Part shown: one piece after another, positions 1-12,578 of the stretch
Layout: every line of letters begins with the position of its first letter
Numbering within the stretch: the stretch's first letter is position 1
From: Bordetella holmesii ATCC 51541
GTDB lineage: Bacteria; Pseudomonadota; Gammaproteobacteria; Burkholderiales; Burkholderiaceae_B
Assembly (NCBI GenBank): GCA_000612485.1
Contig: CP007494.1
Coordinates: 3,286,001-3,350,000, forward strand
Reading direction: 5' to 3'
DNA: 64,000 nucleotides
Translations under genes and position numbers: made by a program
The notes under the pieces: model-generated
The model's input: only the letters and a program-made list of their open reading frames with translations
What the model was told of the DNA's origin: nothing
The model's database searches: none

Positions 1-1431
1 TATCTTGAACGTGTCGGTGGCTGCCCAGGACGCGTTCAGGCTCGGACTCCAGTTGCTGCCAAACTCGGAATTGTGGTCCAGGCGCACGCCCGGGGTCAGG
101 ATGATGCTGCGGGTCGCCTCGATATTGTCTTCGACAAAAAACGCGTAGCTGTTCTGCTTGGCCTTGGTGTCGCGATTGCCCGCCTCGGTGCCGGCGATGG
201 TGCCGCCAGTGTAGGTTTGGCGCAGGCCGCTGGGGTCGTCCAGGGTGTCACGCACGTATTCGACACCCAGAGTGGCTACCTGGCTCACGCCCAGGTGGAA
301 AGGCAGGTTGACCTCGCCATCGGCTCGCCACGTCTTGAGCCGTGAGGTCGAAAAGCCGTTGCCGGTCGGTGCGCCTTCCGGGCCGCCTGCCAGGCCTTCC
401 TCGCGCCGCGAATTGCGCGTGTAGTCGTAGCCCACGCTGGCACGTGTCGTGCCCCAATCATAAGTGCCGCGATGCGTGAGGGAGAGATTGTCACGATACA
501 TGATGTTGGTCTCATGATCGTACATGGCGTCGGACACGACGGTGTTCGCGTTATTCATGGTGTCGCCGGCATACAGGTTGCCCTGGCGGCTGAAACCCAT
601 GTCCAGATCGAACGTATTGCTCTGGTCCATTTTCCAGGAGAACATCGTGTTCAGATCCTGGTTCGTGACGCCCTCGCGGCCAGCGGTCGATGTCACGCCG
701 GCCGTGCCTGCCGAGGCATAGCCAGCGTTGATGTCGCGCGCATCCGGGTTGGTTTTGTTGTAGTTGCCGTAAAAGCGCATCGACAGCGTGTCGCTGATGG
801 GAGCCGACAGGCGGAAGTTCACCCGGTTCGTGTTCCCCTCTTTGCTGTCTTCCGGCTGGTTGACGTAATAAGTCGCCGAGGCCTCGGTCTTGTCCGTGGG
901 ACGCTTGGTGATCACGTTCACCACCCCGCCCATGGCTCCCGAACCATAGCGCGCGGCGGCCGGCCCGCGAATGACTTCGATGCGTTCCACGTCCTCGGCC
1001 GGCACCCAGTTCGAGTCCCCGCGCGTGTCGCGATCGCCGTTCCAGCCATAGCGCACGGAATTACGTGAGCTGACCGGCTTGCCGTCGATCATGATCAGCG
1101 TGTTCTCAGGGCCCATGCCACGGATATCGATCTGGCGGCTATTGCCCCGCGCGCCACTGGCGCTGTTGCCGGTCAGGTTAACGCGGGGTTCGCGGCGGAT
1201 GATGTCCGCCAGGTCATTGACCGGCGGGCGGCGCTGGATCTCCTCGGCGGTAATGATCGATACGCCCAGCGATTCCTTGACCTCATCCTCTGCCGTTCCC
1301 AGCACCTGAACGGCCTGCATCTCCTGGACGTGGGGCGGGACCTGCGTCCCGGTCTGGGCGAGCGCCGGTCCAGTCATGGCCAGAAGGACAGCGGTACGGG
1401 CGTAATGCCGCGAGAAACGCGCGAACGACAT
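1..1431 (-). CDS. bfeA: TonB-dependent ferric-enterobactin receptor BfeA (partial, 3' end outside window)
   Basis: Outer-membrane receptor that imports ferric enterobactin-type siderophores using TonB energy. The frame is open from the ATG at 1431 to the window edge (477 codons). An N-terminal signal peptide ends near ALAQ. The plug domain follows, with QIDIRGMGPENTLIMIDGKP and VERIEVIRGPAAARYGSGAMGGVVN, near-identical to FepA/PfeA-type plugs, and then the first barrel strands (FSRQGNLYAGDT). The start at 1431 is preferred over in-frame ATGs at 1455 and 1464 because GGAG lies eight bases upstream. It is divergent from an AraC regulator, the arrangement known for bfeA-bfeR in Bordetella. The C-terminal barrel is not visible. 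Identification as BfeA rests on family resemblance and context. Confidence 0.9.
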   Translation of the reverse strand, partial: MSFARFSRHYARTAVLLAMTGPALAQTGTQVPPHVQEMQAVQVLGTAEDEVKESLGVSIITAEEIQRRPPVNDLADIIRREPRVNLTGNSASGARGNSRQIDIRGMGPENTLIMIDGKPVSSRNSVRYGWNGDRDTRGDSNWVPAEDVERIEVIRGPAAARYGSGAMGGVVNVITKRPTDKTEASATYYVNQPEDSKEGNTNRVNFRLSAPISDTLSMRFYGNYNKTNPDARDINAGYASAGTAGVTSTAGREGVTNQDLNTMFSWKMDQSNTFDLDMGFSRQGNLYAGDTMNNANTVVSDAMYDHETNIMYRDNLSLTHRGTYDWGTTRASVGYDYTRNSRREEGLAGGPEGAPTGNGFSTSRLKTWRADGEVNLPFHLGVSQVATLGVEYVRDTLDDPSGLRQTYTGGTIAGTEAGNRDTKAKQNSYAFFVEDNIEATRSIILTPGVRLDHNSEFGSNWSPSLNASWAATDTFKI

Positions 1432-1493
1432 TCGAGAAGCTCCTGAATAACGCATGCCCCGCATGAAATATATGGGGACATTACTTTCTAAGT

Positions 1494-1512
1494 GGGAATG
1501 ATTTGTAATACC
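1494..1512 (-). promoter_or_regulatory. Candidate Fur box in the bfeA-bfeR intergenic region
   Basis: Read on the minus strand, the 19 bases match the classical Fur box GATAATGATAATCATTATC at 12 of 19 positions. The site lies 63 bases upstream of the bfeA start, where an iron-responsive repressor would act. The match is by eye and modest. Confidence 0.35.
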
Positions 1513-1688
1513 ATTTATGGTTCGTGATTATGTCAGCTTGAAATTCTTGAAATATTTGCCGTGGCACCACAAACCTTTGCTTCCCAACCAAATTCCGGAA
1601 CTTCTGCGGCAGACCTCTATTTGAGCGTCCTCGCCCCGGGCAGCGTTCGTTTCGAGGGGGGTGCGAAACGCATGCGTTCGGCGCCGGC

Positions 1689-2501
1689 ATGACGGTCAGG
1701 CGGATGGACTGGCGCGACCTGCAGGGCGGTGTGCTGCGCAGCCAGGAGGGTCCTGGCTTTTATCTGCTGATGGTCGCCGGTGGCGGAGCCGACCTGTACG
1801 CGGGTGACACGGTATTGGCGCAACGCACATCCATGATGGGACACGCCGTCACCTGGAGCGCCGATGTGAGTTATGAATTGGTGCGCTACTCGCGGCGAGG
1901 TGATGTCGAGCGCGCCGTTCAGGTGCACTTGACGCCAGAATGGCTGGCCAGCCGCCTGGCGCCAGAGAACCCATTGCGCAAGGCGTTGCCCTTGCAGCCC
2001 TATCGCTGGCCGCTATCGCGAGGCGGACTGGCCCGTTTGCAGCAACTGTTGCATCCCCCGCGCAAGCATCCCGACCTCCTGCCTCTTTATATGGAAGCCA
2101 GGGTCCTCGAACTGCTGCGCGAAACGGGCGGTTTGCTCTGCAATGCTTCCGACGAGGGCAGCACACTGAGCCGGCGCAAGCTCCTGCGCATGGTGCAGGT
2201 CAAAGAACTGCTTGAAAGCGGTTGCGCGGACGAGTGGTCGTTGGCACAGATCGCCGCGCGCCACCACCTGAGCGTCAATACGCTGCAGCGGCATTTTCGG
2301 GCGGCATGGAAGTGCGCGGTGGATGAGTTCAGACGCGATGCCCGGCTGCGCCGGGCACGCGCGGCACTCGAGCGTGAGGGCGTGAGAGTGGCGCGGGCGG
2401 CGGAGATCGCCGGCTATCGCAGCCCGGCGAATTTCGCCACGGCCTTTCGCCGGGCATATGGTATGGCGCCGCGCCAGGCGCTCGGCACGCGAACGGTGTA
2501 A
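1689..2501 (+). CDS. bfeR: AraC-family regulator, BfeR-like activator of the enterobactin receptor
   Basis: 270-residue transcription regulator. The C-terminal ~100 residues form the double helix-turn-helix of AraC/XylS proteins (LAQIAARHHLSVNTLQRHF; then AEIAGYRSPANFATAFRRAYGMAPRQ). The N-terminal part should sense the ferric siderophore, as in PchR and BfeR. It is transcribed away from bfeA, as known for bfeR, which activates bfeA when enterobactin is present. The ATG at 1689 has no convincing Shine-Dalgarno. The protein is shorter at the N-terminus than typical PchR-type regulators (about 300 residues), so an upstream non-ATG start or a lost segment is possible. Function is inferred from family and position. 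Confidence 0.8.
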   Translation: MTVRRMDWRDLQGGVLRSQEGPGFYLLMVAGGGADLYAGDTVLAQRTSMMGHAVTWSADVSYELVRYSRRGDVERAVQVHLTPEWLASRLAPENPLRKALPLQPYRWPLSRGGLARLQQLLHPPRKHPDLLPLYMEARVLELLRETGGLLCNASDEGSTLSRRKLLRMVQVKELLESGCADEWSLAQIAARHHLSVNTLQRHFRAAWKCAVDEFRRDARLRRARAALEREGVRVARAAEIAGYRSPANFATAFRRAYGMAPRQALGTRTV

Positions 2502-2546
2502 TCCGCCTGGCCTGTCGCGGCTCAGGGGCCTACCCATAGTGAGCTG

Positions 2547-3602
2547 TCACGACAGGCGGTTGCGTCGCTGCCGCTTGACCTCGTACATCCGGGCATCGGC
2601 CAGACGCACGGGGATATCCGCATCGATATGGGTATGCTGGCCCGGCACGAAGGCGATTACCCCCACGCTGGCCCCGGCGTAGCTGAGCCTGATGTCGTTG
2701 AGCACATACTCTCCCTTGGATTCGGCCTGCATACGCTGCTCCAACGTTTGAGCCAGGTTCCGAGCATGCGCGTCATCCGCGGGGCCTGCTGCCACCAGCA
2801 TGAATTCATCGCCGCCCAAACGGCCCAATACATCACTCGGACGCAACGCGCCGCTGACTCTCCGGCCCACCGCGCACAACAAAGCGTCGCCCGCATGATG
2901 GCCGTGCTTGTCGTTGATCTGTTTAAAGCCGTCCAGATCCATCAGGCCGACGATGACGCTTTCGCTTTGCTCCGACGCGCGGGCCAGCATGATCTCCAAC
3001 GTCTCGTACAGCGAGCGCCTATTGGGCAGTCCGGTCAGGGCGTCATTCAGGGCAATGACTCGCAGGGACTCGTTGGCCGATTGCAGTTGCCGCAGCAGAC
3101 GCTCACGTTCGATAAAGCCCGAGATCAGCGTAGAAAACAGTGTGATGACGGTCTGCGCATCGATGGGTATCGGCTTGACCTCGGCGCTGGCCGCGCAAAT
3201 CGTACCCAGCAGACGCCCCTCCTCGGAGCGCACGGGCGCACTTAAATAGGTTTGAATGCCCAGTGCGCTGGCCGCGTCGGAGTCAGCCCAACGCTGGGCG
3301 ACGTCGTTGGTGAACTGGCAGCCCTCATCCAAGGCGCGCTTGCACAACGTGTCTGACCAACTGACTTCCAGACCCTCGGGGATCTTCATCAATCCGGCAT
3401 TGCGGGCAAAACGCACTTGTTGCACATCTTGCTGCAGGTCGATGGCCGTCAGATAGGTAGACTCCATTCCTGTGACCGCACCCAAGATGTCCAGCAAAGG
3501 GCGGGTGAGCTGCTCCAGAGTTTTGGCCGCGGGCAGCGATGCGGCGAGCTGAGAAACAAGGTTTTCCACGATGATAAAGGCGTGCCAAAGGGTTGCAGCC
3601 AT
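2547..3602 (-). CDS. GAF-GGDEF diguanylate cyclase
   Basis: Cytoplasmic enzyme predicted to make cyclic di-GMP from two GTP. Residues ~1-160 form a GAF-like sensor domain (LLGTICAAS near its end). A short coiled region (ERERLLRQLQSANESLR) leads into a GGDEF domain starting at NDALTGLPNRRSL. The active-site motif GGDEF is intact. An RxxD inhibitory site (RPSD) sits exactly five residues before it, so product inhibition is expected. The start at 3602 is chosen because an upstream in-frame start at 3680 would overlap the neighbouring small gene. The gene follows the DUF3596 gene on the same strand. It is the only intact cyclic-di-GMP gene in the window; both EAL genes are broken. Confidence 0.88.
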   Translation of the reverse strand: MAATLWHAFIIVENLVSQLAASLPAAKTLEQLTRPLLDILGAVTGMESTYLTAIDLQQDVQQVRFARNAGLMKIPEGLEVSWSDTLCKRALDEGCQFTNDVAQRWADSDAASALGIQTYLSAPVRSEEGRLLGTICAASAEVKPIPIDAQTVITLFSTLISGFIERERLLRQLQSANESLRVIALNDALTGLPNRRSLYETLEIMLARASEQSESVIVGLMDLDGFKQINDKHGHHAGDALLCAVGRRVSGALRPSDVLGRLGGDEFMLVAAGPADDAHARNLAQTLEQRMQAESKGEYVLNDIRLSYAGASVGVIAFVPGQHTHIDADIPVRLADARMYEVKRQRRNRLS

Positions 3603-3636
3603 CCTAGCGCGCCGCTGGAATGGTGCGCAAGCCACG

Positions 3637-3831
3637 TCATGAAGCGGGCAAACGATAGTCGCCGCGGGCAATCGCTTCAAGGATTTCCGCGCGCCGGATT
3701 GCTGCTTTTTTCAGATTGGCCGCCGTTGGCTTCAAGCGCAACCGTTGCACGCAATGGCGGCCTTCGAACACAAAGCCGATTTCGATAGATGACTCTGACG
3801 CCGGACGCACGCCTTCGAATGGTGCAGTCAT
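3637..3831 (-). CDS. 64-residue Arm-DNA-binding (DUF3596-like) protein
   Basis: Small protein resembling the N-terminal Arm DNA-binding domain of tyrosine recombinases. The pattern is a short beta region (IGFVFEGRHCVQRLRL) followed by the helix KPTAANLKKAAIRRAEILEAIARGDYRLP, which is typical of DUF3596. No core-binding or catalytic integrase domain follows; the frame stops at once. Its ATG overlaps the stop of the LD-carboxypeptidase gene (ATGA), implying translational coupling and a real gene rather than random debris. It may be a domesticated stand-alone domain or an integrase remnant. No partner integrase is visible nearby. Confidence 0.6.
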   Translation of the reverse strand: MTAPFEGVRPASESSIEIGFVFEGRHCVQRLRLKPTAANLKKAAIRRAEILEAIARGDYRLPAS

Positions 3832-4922
3832 GTTGCTCGGTTTTCCACTATCACCTGATCCAGGCGCAGGGCGCGGCGCTGGGCATCGAGCGTCACGCGT
3901 GCGCCCAGCGGCAACATCAGATTCGGATTCCAGTGCCCACTGGGCCAGCCCGCGAGCACCGGCACGCCGCGGCCTTGCAGCGTTTCGCGCAGAATCGGCC
4001 AGTACAGGCTCTGGCCCGCTGGATCGCTACCTGGCGAGCCCCTCGTGAAGTTACCTACCAGCACACCCGCCACGCTATCGAGCTTGCCCGCCGCCGCCAA
4101 TTGCGAGAGCATCCGGTCCACGCGGGGCGGCAACTCATTGACATCTTCGATGAACAGAATGGCGCCACGCGTGTCGATCTCGTTGTCGGTGCCCATCAAC
4201 GCACTGATGAGCGCAAGATTGCCGCCAACCAGCCTGCCACTGGCTTGGCCCGGAGCCAACGCCACCACCTGGCTGCCTGGCGGCGCCTCGATCCAGCTGC
4301 CCGCACCCACCTGGCCACTGAGCATGGCCCACGCAAGGCTTTCGGTGGGTTCGGCGCGGCCCACGATAAAATCCTGTCCCAACATGGGGCCATGAAACGT
4401 CACAAAGCCCACGCGCTGCTGTAGCGCCAGATGCAAGGCGGTTATGTCGCTGTAGCCGATAAACGGCTTGGGATTGGCGCCGATCAAGGCGTAGTCGATC
4501 TGATCGAGCAGGCGCCACGATCCGAACCCGCCCTGCAGGCACCACACGGCACCCACTTCGGCAGACGAAAATGCTGCGTGCAGTTGGTCCAGCCTCAAAC
4601 TGTCCGATCCAGCCAGATAGTCATAAGGTGCATCCATGCGCGCGCCCAGCATCAGCCGGGGCTGATAGCCGCGCGCCTGAAGCCACGCAGCGGCGGCGTC
4701 GGCGGCACCGTCAACGGCCGAAGCCGGCGCGATCACCGCTACGACCGCGCCTGGCTTGAGGGCCGGCACCGGTCGCGCGGCCGCCTGCGTTGATCCGGCC
4801 GCGGCTCCCCCTCTTACGGCCCGCGCCGCGCGAGGCGGACGTGCCGCACAGCCTGCCAGCGCTAGGGCTGCGCAAGCGCCTGCCACGCCGAGAAAACGCC
4901 GCCGCTCCCAGACATCCGTCAT
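3828..4922 (-). CDS. LD-carboxypeptidase (peptidase S66), predicted Tat-exported lipoprotein
   Basis: Predicted murein-recycling enzyme that removes the terminal D-alanine from L,D-linked tetrapeptides, or a MccF-like relative. The start at 4922 has GGAG seven bases upstream and gives a twin-arginine leader (ERRRFLGVAG) ending in the lipobox LAGC. The mature protein shows S66 hallmarks: PASAVDGA near the N-terminus, the nucleophile region GYSDIT, FIEDVNE carrying the catalytic Glu, and GHWNPN near the C-terminus for the catalytic His. Length is about 364 residues, usual for the family plus leader. Most S66 enzymes are cytoplasmic, so a lipoprotein leader implies periplasmic action. The small DUF3596 gene overlaps its stop. 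Confidence 0.85.
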   Translation of the reverse strand: MTDVWERRRFLGVAGACAALALAGCAARPPRAARAVRGGAAAGSTQAAARPVPALKPGAVVAVIAPASAVDGAADAAAAWLQARGYQPRLMLGARMDAPYDYLAGSDSLRLDQLHAAFSSAEVGAVWCLQGGFGSWRLLDQIDYALIGANPKPFIGYSDITALHLALQQRVGFVTFHGPMLGQDFIVGRAEPTESLAWAMLSGQVGAGSWIEAPPGSQVVALAPGQASGRLVGGNLALISALMGTDNEIDTRGAILFIEDVNELPPRVDRMLSQLAAAGKLDSVAGVLVGNFTRGSPGSDPAGQSLYWPILRETLQGRGVPVLAGWPSGHWNPNLMLPLGARVTLDAQRRALRLDQVIVENRAT

Positions 4923-5214
4923 GACTACTCCTGCATTGCAAATGACGCGATTATGGCCAATCGCCGACGCATTACCAACTGAGGCGCCCTGCCCGGCTTC
5001 ACTTTCCGTTCTGTCCTTCGTACAATCCTGCCCCATGCCTGTCCTTACCCCCGCCTCCCGCTTCGTCTGCACGCCCGCCCTGATGCGCGGCGCCTTGCTG
5101 CGCGGGCGCCAGGCAGGTATCGCCCCCACACTCGCCGCAGATGATTTAGCCCGGCGACCTCAGTAATCCCCCATAGCGCAATTCTTCAGGTCGACGGGCA
5201 TAACCCGCGCCTAA

Positions 5215-8808
<3,594 letters not shown>

Positions 8809-8824
8809 TAGCGGCCCACGCCCC

Positions 8825-8853
8825 AAAAAGCGGCCTTCGGGCCGTTTTTTTTT
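8825..8853 (+). terminator. Rho-independent terminator of icd
   Basis: Stem CGGCC / GGCCG with TTCG tetraloop (8831-8844), preceded by a run of A and followed by nine T. Confidence 0.92.
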
Positions 8854-8927
8854 ATTTATCGCGCCTCAAAATCAATCTAAAAGCCGCTAAATTCGGTCAA
8901 CGGAATGGCGGTTCGATCTCCTTTCGG

Positions 8928-8992
8928 CATTGATAGCTAAATGAAAGAAGTAGGTATTTTCCCGTAATTTAACGGCATTTAGCGTATCAATG
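8928..8992. promoter_or_regulatory. Long inverted repeat upstream of tctBA
   Basis: Arm CATTGATAGCTAAATG (8928-8943) is repeated inverted as CATTTAGCGTATCAATG (8976-8992) with one extra base. The arms are separated by 32 AT-rich bases, in an AT-rich 240-base gap upstream of tctB. It looks like a paired operator or a hairpin in the leader. No regulator gene is adjacent. Confidence 0.5.
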
Positions 8993-9092
8993 AAAGCAAA
9001 ACGCAAGTCTGGACTTTTAGACTGCTGACCTTTTCAACCTAAATTCAGCTTGGCTTCAGACACCCGTCAGCCATGCGAAAGGAGACAAAAGG

Positions 9093-9557
9093 ATGCAGCA
9101 GGAATCACGATCCGAGCGCCACGAATGGGCTGCGGGCGGGGCGATGATTGTGTTGGGCCTGGGGGCCTTTGCGCTTGCCACGACCTATCAGCTCGGCACA
9201 CTCGGGCGCATGGGGCCAGGGATGTTTCCGGCCATTCTGGGAGCGCTACTGGCCCTGCTGGGCGTTGCGATATGGCGGACCCGGCGGCAGGACGGCGCCG
9301 AGACAGACGCGGGCCCTGCCCCGTCGCAATGGCGCGGCTGGGCATGCATCACAGCCGGTTTGCTTACCTTCATCCTCCTGGGGCAATACGGAGGCCTGAT
9401 TCCCGCGACCTTCGGCCTGGTCTTTATTTCTGCGCTCGGCGACCGCCAGCACACGCTAAAAACCGCCGCGCTGCTCGCCGCGGGCGTCACCGCCCTGGGT
9501 GTTGCCATCTTCTCATGGGGCCTGCAACTGCAGTTCCCGCTCTTTCGTTGGGGCTGA
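9093..9557 (+). CDS. tctB: Tripartite tricarboxylate transporter small membrane subunit TctB
   Basis: 154-residue inner-membrane protein with four hydrophobic segments (IVLGLGAFALATTY; GMFPAILGALLALLGVAIW; ITAGLLTFILLGQYGGLIPATFGLVFI; AALLAAGVTALGVAIFSW). The RMGPGMFP segment after the first helix is typical of TctB. It works with TctA and a periplasmic TctC protein to import tricarboxylates or similar acids by ion symport. tctA follows after six bases. No tctC gene lies nearby; Bordetella encodes many orphan TctC proteins elsewhere, so the binding protein may be unlinked. The partner tctA is frameshifted, so this system may be dead. Confidence 0.9.
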   Translation: MQQESRSERHEWAAGGAMIVLGLGAFALATTYQLGTLGRMGPGMFPAILGALLALLGVAIWRTRRQDGAETDAGPAPSQWRGWACITAGLLTFILLGQYGGLIPATFGLVFISALGDRQHTLKTAALLAAGVTALGVAIFSWGLQLQFPLFRWG

Positions 9558-9563
9558 GACGAG

Positions 9564-11080
9564 ATGGACATTCTGAACAATCTGCTTCACGGTTTCTCTG
9601 TCGCCTTTGCCCTGGATAATCTCCTGTGGGCGATCTTCGGTGTCTTCATGGGCAACCTCATCGGCGTGTTGCCGGGCATGGGGTGCTGGCAGCGATCTCG
9701 ATACTGCTGCCGCTTACCTATACGATGACCCCGACCGCCGCGCTGGTCATGCTGTCGGGCATCTATTATGGCTCGCAGTATGGCGGCGGTATTACCTCCA
9801 TCATGCTGAATCTGCCTGGCACTGCCTCCCATGCCGTGGCTTGCCTGGATGGAAACCCGCTGGCGCGTAACGGCAAAGCAGGCTCGGCGCTGTTCATGCT
9901 GATGTTCTCGTCGTTCTGCGGCGCGTCAGTCGGTATTCTGGCGATGATTCTGTTCTCGCCTATGTTGGTCGACGTTGCCTTCAAGTTCGGACCCGCCGAG
10001 TATTTCTCGATGATGATGCTCGGGCTGCTGGCCGGCGCCACATTGGCCAAGGGCTCGGCGCTCAAGGGTGTGGCCATGGTCGTCGTTGGTCTGCTGTTGG
10101 GCGTGGTGGGCACCGATGTCAATACCGGGACCATGCGGTTTCATTTCAGTATCCTGGAGCTCAGCGATGGCTTGCAGATCGTCGCGTTGGCCATGGGCTT
10201 GTTTGGCGTGGCGGATTTTCTCAAAAACATCAACCGCATCGGCGACGGGGGCAGCATTGCCAACACCAAGATCAGCATGAGTGCCATGCGTCCGCAGCCG
10301 GGAGACATCAAACAGGCGCGCGGCGCGCTCGTGCGCGGCACGGCCATCGGCGCGGCATTCGGGATTTTGCCGGGCACCGGACCCACCATTGCCTCGTTCA
10401 TCTCCTACGCCACGGAGAAGAAGGTGGCGCGCGAGCCGCAGCGCTTTGGCCATGGAGCGATCGAAGGAATTGCGGGGCCGGAAGCAGCCACCAGCGCCTC
10501 GACGCAGACCAGTTTCATCCCTACGATGAGCTTGGGCATCCCGGGGGATCCCGTCATGGCGTTGATGTTGGGCGCACTCATCATTCACGGCATCCAACCG
10601 GGTCCGCAGATGATGATTGAGCACGCGGATATGTTCTGGGGCTTGATCGCCAGCTTCTGGGTCGGCAACGTGCTGCTGCTACTGCTGAACCTGCCGCTGA
10701 TCGGCATGTGGGTGCGCATGCTCAGCGTACCGTTTCGCTATCTCTTTCCGGCGGCGCTGTTCTTTGTGTGCGTTGGCGTCTACAGCACCAACAACAATCT
10801 GTTCGATGTCGGCATGGTGACCTTCTTCGGCGTCGTGGGCTACATGCTCATGCGCCTGCGCTTCGAACCTGCCCCGCTGCTATTGGGATTCGTGCTGGGT
10901 CCGATGGTCGAAGAGAACTTCCGGCGCGCGTTGCTGCTGTCACGTGGAGATCTATCGATCTTCATTAGCCGCCCAATCAGTCTGGGCTTCATTGTGGCCT
11001 GCGCGGGCTTGATCGGCCTGCTGGCCGTATCCGCCTTGCGCCAGCGGCAACGCCGCCGCGCACTGGCGTTGCGGGGCTAG
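9564..11080 (+). pseudogene. tctA: Tripartite tricarboxylate transporter large subunit TctA, 1-nt frameshift
   Basis: Large (about 505-residue) permease with roughly twelve membrane helices. The true start is ATG 9564 (MDILNNLLHGFSVAFALDNL...). The frame breaks at the G-run 9680-9683: GGCATGGGG runs into TGCTGG, whereas one more G restores PGMGVLAAISILLPLTYTM. The remainder reads in the other frame to 11080. Conserved TctA features are present downstream: YYGSQYGGGITSIMLNLPGTA, GILPGTGPTIASFISYATEKK and TSFIPTMSLGIPGDPVMALMLGAL. Apart from the single lost base the gene looks intact, so sequencing error is possible. Confidence 0.85.
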
Positions 11081-11088
11081 CAAGAGGG

Positions 11089-11128
11089 GGTCTTGGCGCT
11101 TCGGATGCGGGACGCCAAGACCGTTTTT
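11089..11128 (+). terminator. Rho-independent terminator after tctA
   Basis: Ten-base perfect stem GGTCTTGGCG / CGCCAAGACC (11089-11098, 11113-11122) with a 14-base loop, followed by G and six T. It separates tctA from the convergent ABC-transporter operon. Confidence 0.88.
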
Positions 11129-11908
11129 TCAGAGCATCTGCCCCAGGAAAGCACGCGTTCGCGGCTGCTGCGCAGCCTCGAAGAAAACCCGAGCGGCAGC
11201 CTCTTCGACAATGCGTCCCTGATCCATGAAGATGACTCGGTGGGCGACTTCGCGTGCAAAGCCCATTTCATGCGTGACGACAAGCATGGTCATGTGCTCC
11301 TCGGCCAGATGCCGCATGGTGCGCAGCACTTCGACCGTCAGCTCGGGATCCAACGCCGAAGTCGGCTCATCGAACAACATGATGTCTGGCTCCATGGCCA
11401 ATGCCCTGGCGATGGCCACGCGTTGTTTCTGCCCACCGGACAGCCTTGCCGGATAGTTGTCCCGCTTGTTGAGCAGGCCGACCTTGCGCAACAATTCTTC
11501 CGCCTTGGGTACGATGGCATCGCGCTTCATCCCTTTGACGGTGATGGGCGCTTCGATGACATTTTGCAGCACCGTCATGTGCGGAAAGAGATTGAACGAT
11601 TGAAAGACCATGCCCATCTTGCGGCAGATGCGCCGAACTTCGACGTCCCTGACATACTCACTGCGACCGCCCGCCACCCCGCGCGCCAAGATCTCTCCTT
11701 CGACCGAGATCGCGCCCTCGTCGATGGTTTCAAGGTGGTTCAGGCAGCGCAAGAAGGTGCTTTTTCCCGATCCCGACGGGCCGATCACCGCCACGACTTC
11801 GCCTTTGCGCAACGTCAACGAGACCCCATCTAGCACCCTGACCCCGCCAAAGGATTTGACGATGCCGTCGGCCTCGATCATGGGTGGGCTATTGGTCATA
11901 CTTGGCAT
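11129..11908 (-). CDS. Polar amino-acid ABC transporter ATP-binding protein (GlnQ/HisP-like)
   Basis: Cytoplasmic ATPase driving amino-acid import with the permease and lipoprotein encoded just upstream. Walker A is GPSGSGKST, the Q-loop is [14 protein letters not shown], the signature is LSGGQKQR, Walker B is [13 protein letters not shown] and the switch His is VVTHEM. All are intact and typical of the polar amino-acid (PAAT) subfamily. ATG 11908 or ATG 11899 may be the start; both overlap the end of the permease gene, consistent with translational coupling. The substrate cannot be read from this subunit. Confidence 0.92.
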   Translation of the reverse strand: MPSMTNSPPMIEADGIVKSFGGVRVLDGVSLTLRKGEVVAVIGPSGSGKSTFLRCLNHLETIDEGAISVEGEILARGVAGGRSEYVRDVEVRRICRKMGMVFQSFNLFPHMTVLQNVIEAPITVKGMKRDAIVPKAEELLRKVGLLNKRDNYPARLSGGQKQRVAIARALAMEPDIMLFDEPTSALDPELTVEVLRTMRHLAEEHMTMLVVTHEMGFAREVAHRVIFMDQGRIVEEAAARVFFEAAQQPRTRAFLGQML

Positions 11909-12542
11909 AGCGTTTTTCCAAATGCTGGAAGAACCAGGTCAGCACCAAGGTCATGGTGAGATAGAAGGCCGCTGCCACGAGAAATGGCGTGGTGGTGAAG
12001 TCGCGTTGCACAATGCCGCGCGCGGTGCGCAAGATGTCATTGAGCGCGAGCACGTAGATCAGCGAAGTGTCCTTGATCAGGGTGATGGTCTCATTGCTCA
12101 TGGGCGGCAGCACCCTTTGCACCATCTGCGGCAATACAATTCGGCGCAAGGTCTGCAAATAGGTCATCCCCAGCACCTTGCCGCCCTCGTATTGGCCCCG
12201 ATCCACTGACAAAATACCTGCCCGGAAAATCTCGGCGAAATAGGCGGCGTAGTTAAGCGCGAACGCGACGATGGCTGCGGGAAAGTCGGGCAACCGCACG
12301 CCTATGACAGGCACGAAAGGCAGGGCAAAATAAATGAACAGCAGTTGCAGCATCAAAGGCGTGCCGCGCATCAGCCAGATATAGCCGTTGACCAGCCTTG
12401 CGAGCAACTTGAACTTGGAAATGCGCGCCAGCGCAAGAACCAGCCCCAGCGGGACCGCCAGAGCCAAGGTAATGAAGAACAGCGACAGCGTGACCTTGGC
12501 GCCATCGGCCATTGGTCCCAGCAGAGATATGACGTAGTCCAT
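11889..12542 (-). CDS. Polar amino-acid ABC transporter permease
   Basis: 217-residue inner-membrane protein of the HisM/GlnP type. It has about five membrane helices and the EAA-like loop [36 protein letters not shown] that contacts the ATPase. The [11 protein letters not shown] segment after helix two is characteristic. A single permease gene suggests a homodimer. It is second in the operon after the binding lipoprotein, with a strong palindrome between them. The final bases overlap the ATPase start. Confidence 0.92.
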   Translation of the reverse strand: MDYVISLLGPMADGAKVTLSLFFITLALAVPLGLVLALARISKFKLLARLVNGYIWLMRGTPLMLQLLFIYFALPFVPVIGVRLPDFPAAIVAFALNYAAYFAEIFRAGILSVDRGQYEGGKVLGMTYLQTLRRIVLPQMVQRVLPPMSNETITLIKDTSLIYVLALNDILRTARGIVQRDFTTTPFLVAAAFYLTMTLVLTWFFQHLEKRYAKYDQ

Positions 12543-12549
12543 GCGGAGT

Positions 12550-12573
12550 ACGGGCGGTCAGCTGACCGCCCGT
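12550..12573. promoter_or_regulatory. 24-bp perfect palindrome between binding-protein and permease genes
   Basis: Arms ACGGGCGGTCAG / CTGACCGCCCGT touch without a spacer. It lies in the 36-base gap between the binding-lipoprotein stop and the permease start. As RNA it would form a very stable stem protecting the upstream message, a known way to make more binding protein than permease. It could also be an operator. Confidence 0.7.
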
Positions 12574-12578
12574 CAGCC

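Noticed and set aside
1689..1690. bfeR extension upstream of ATG 1689
   Set aside because: Upstream sequence in other frames is open, but no start with a ribosome-binding site or clear conserved N-terminus could be chosen.
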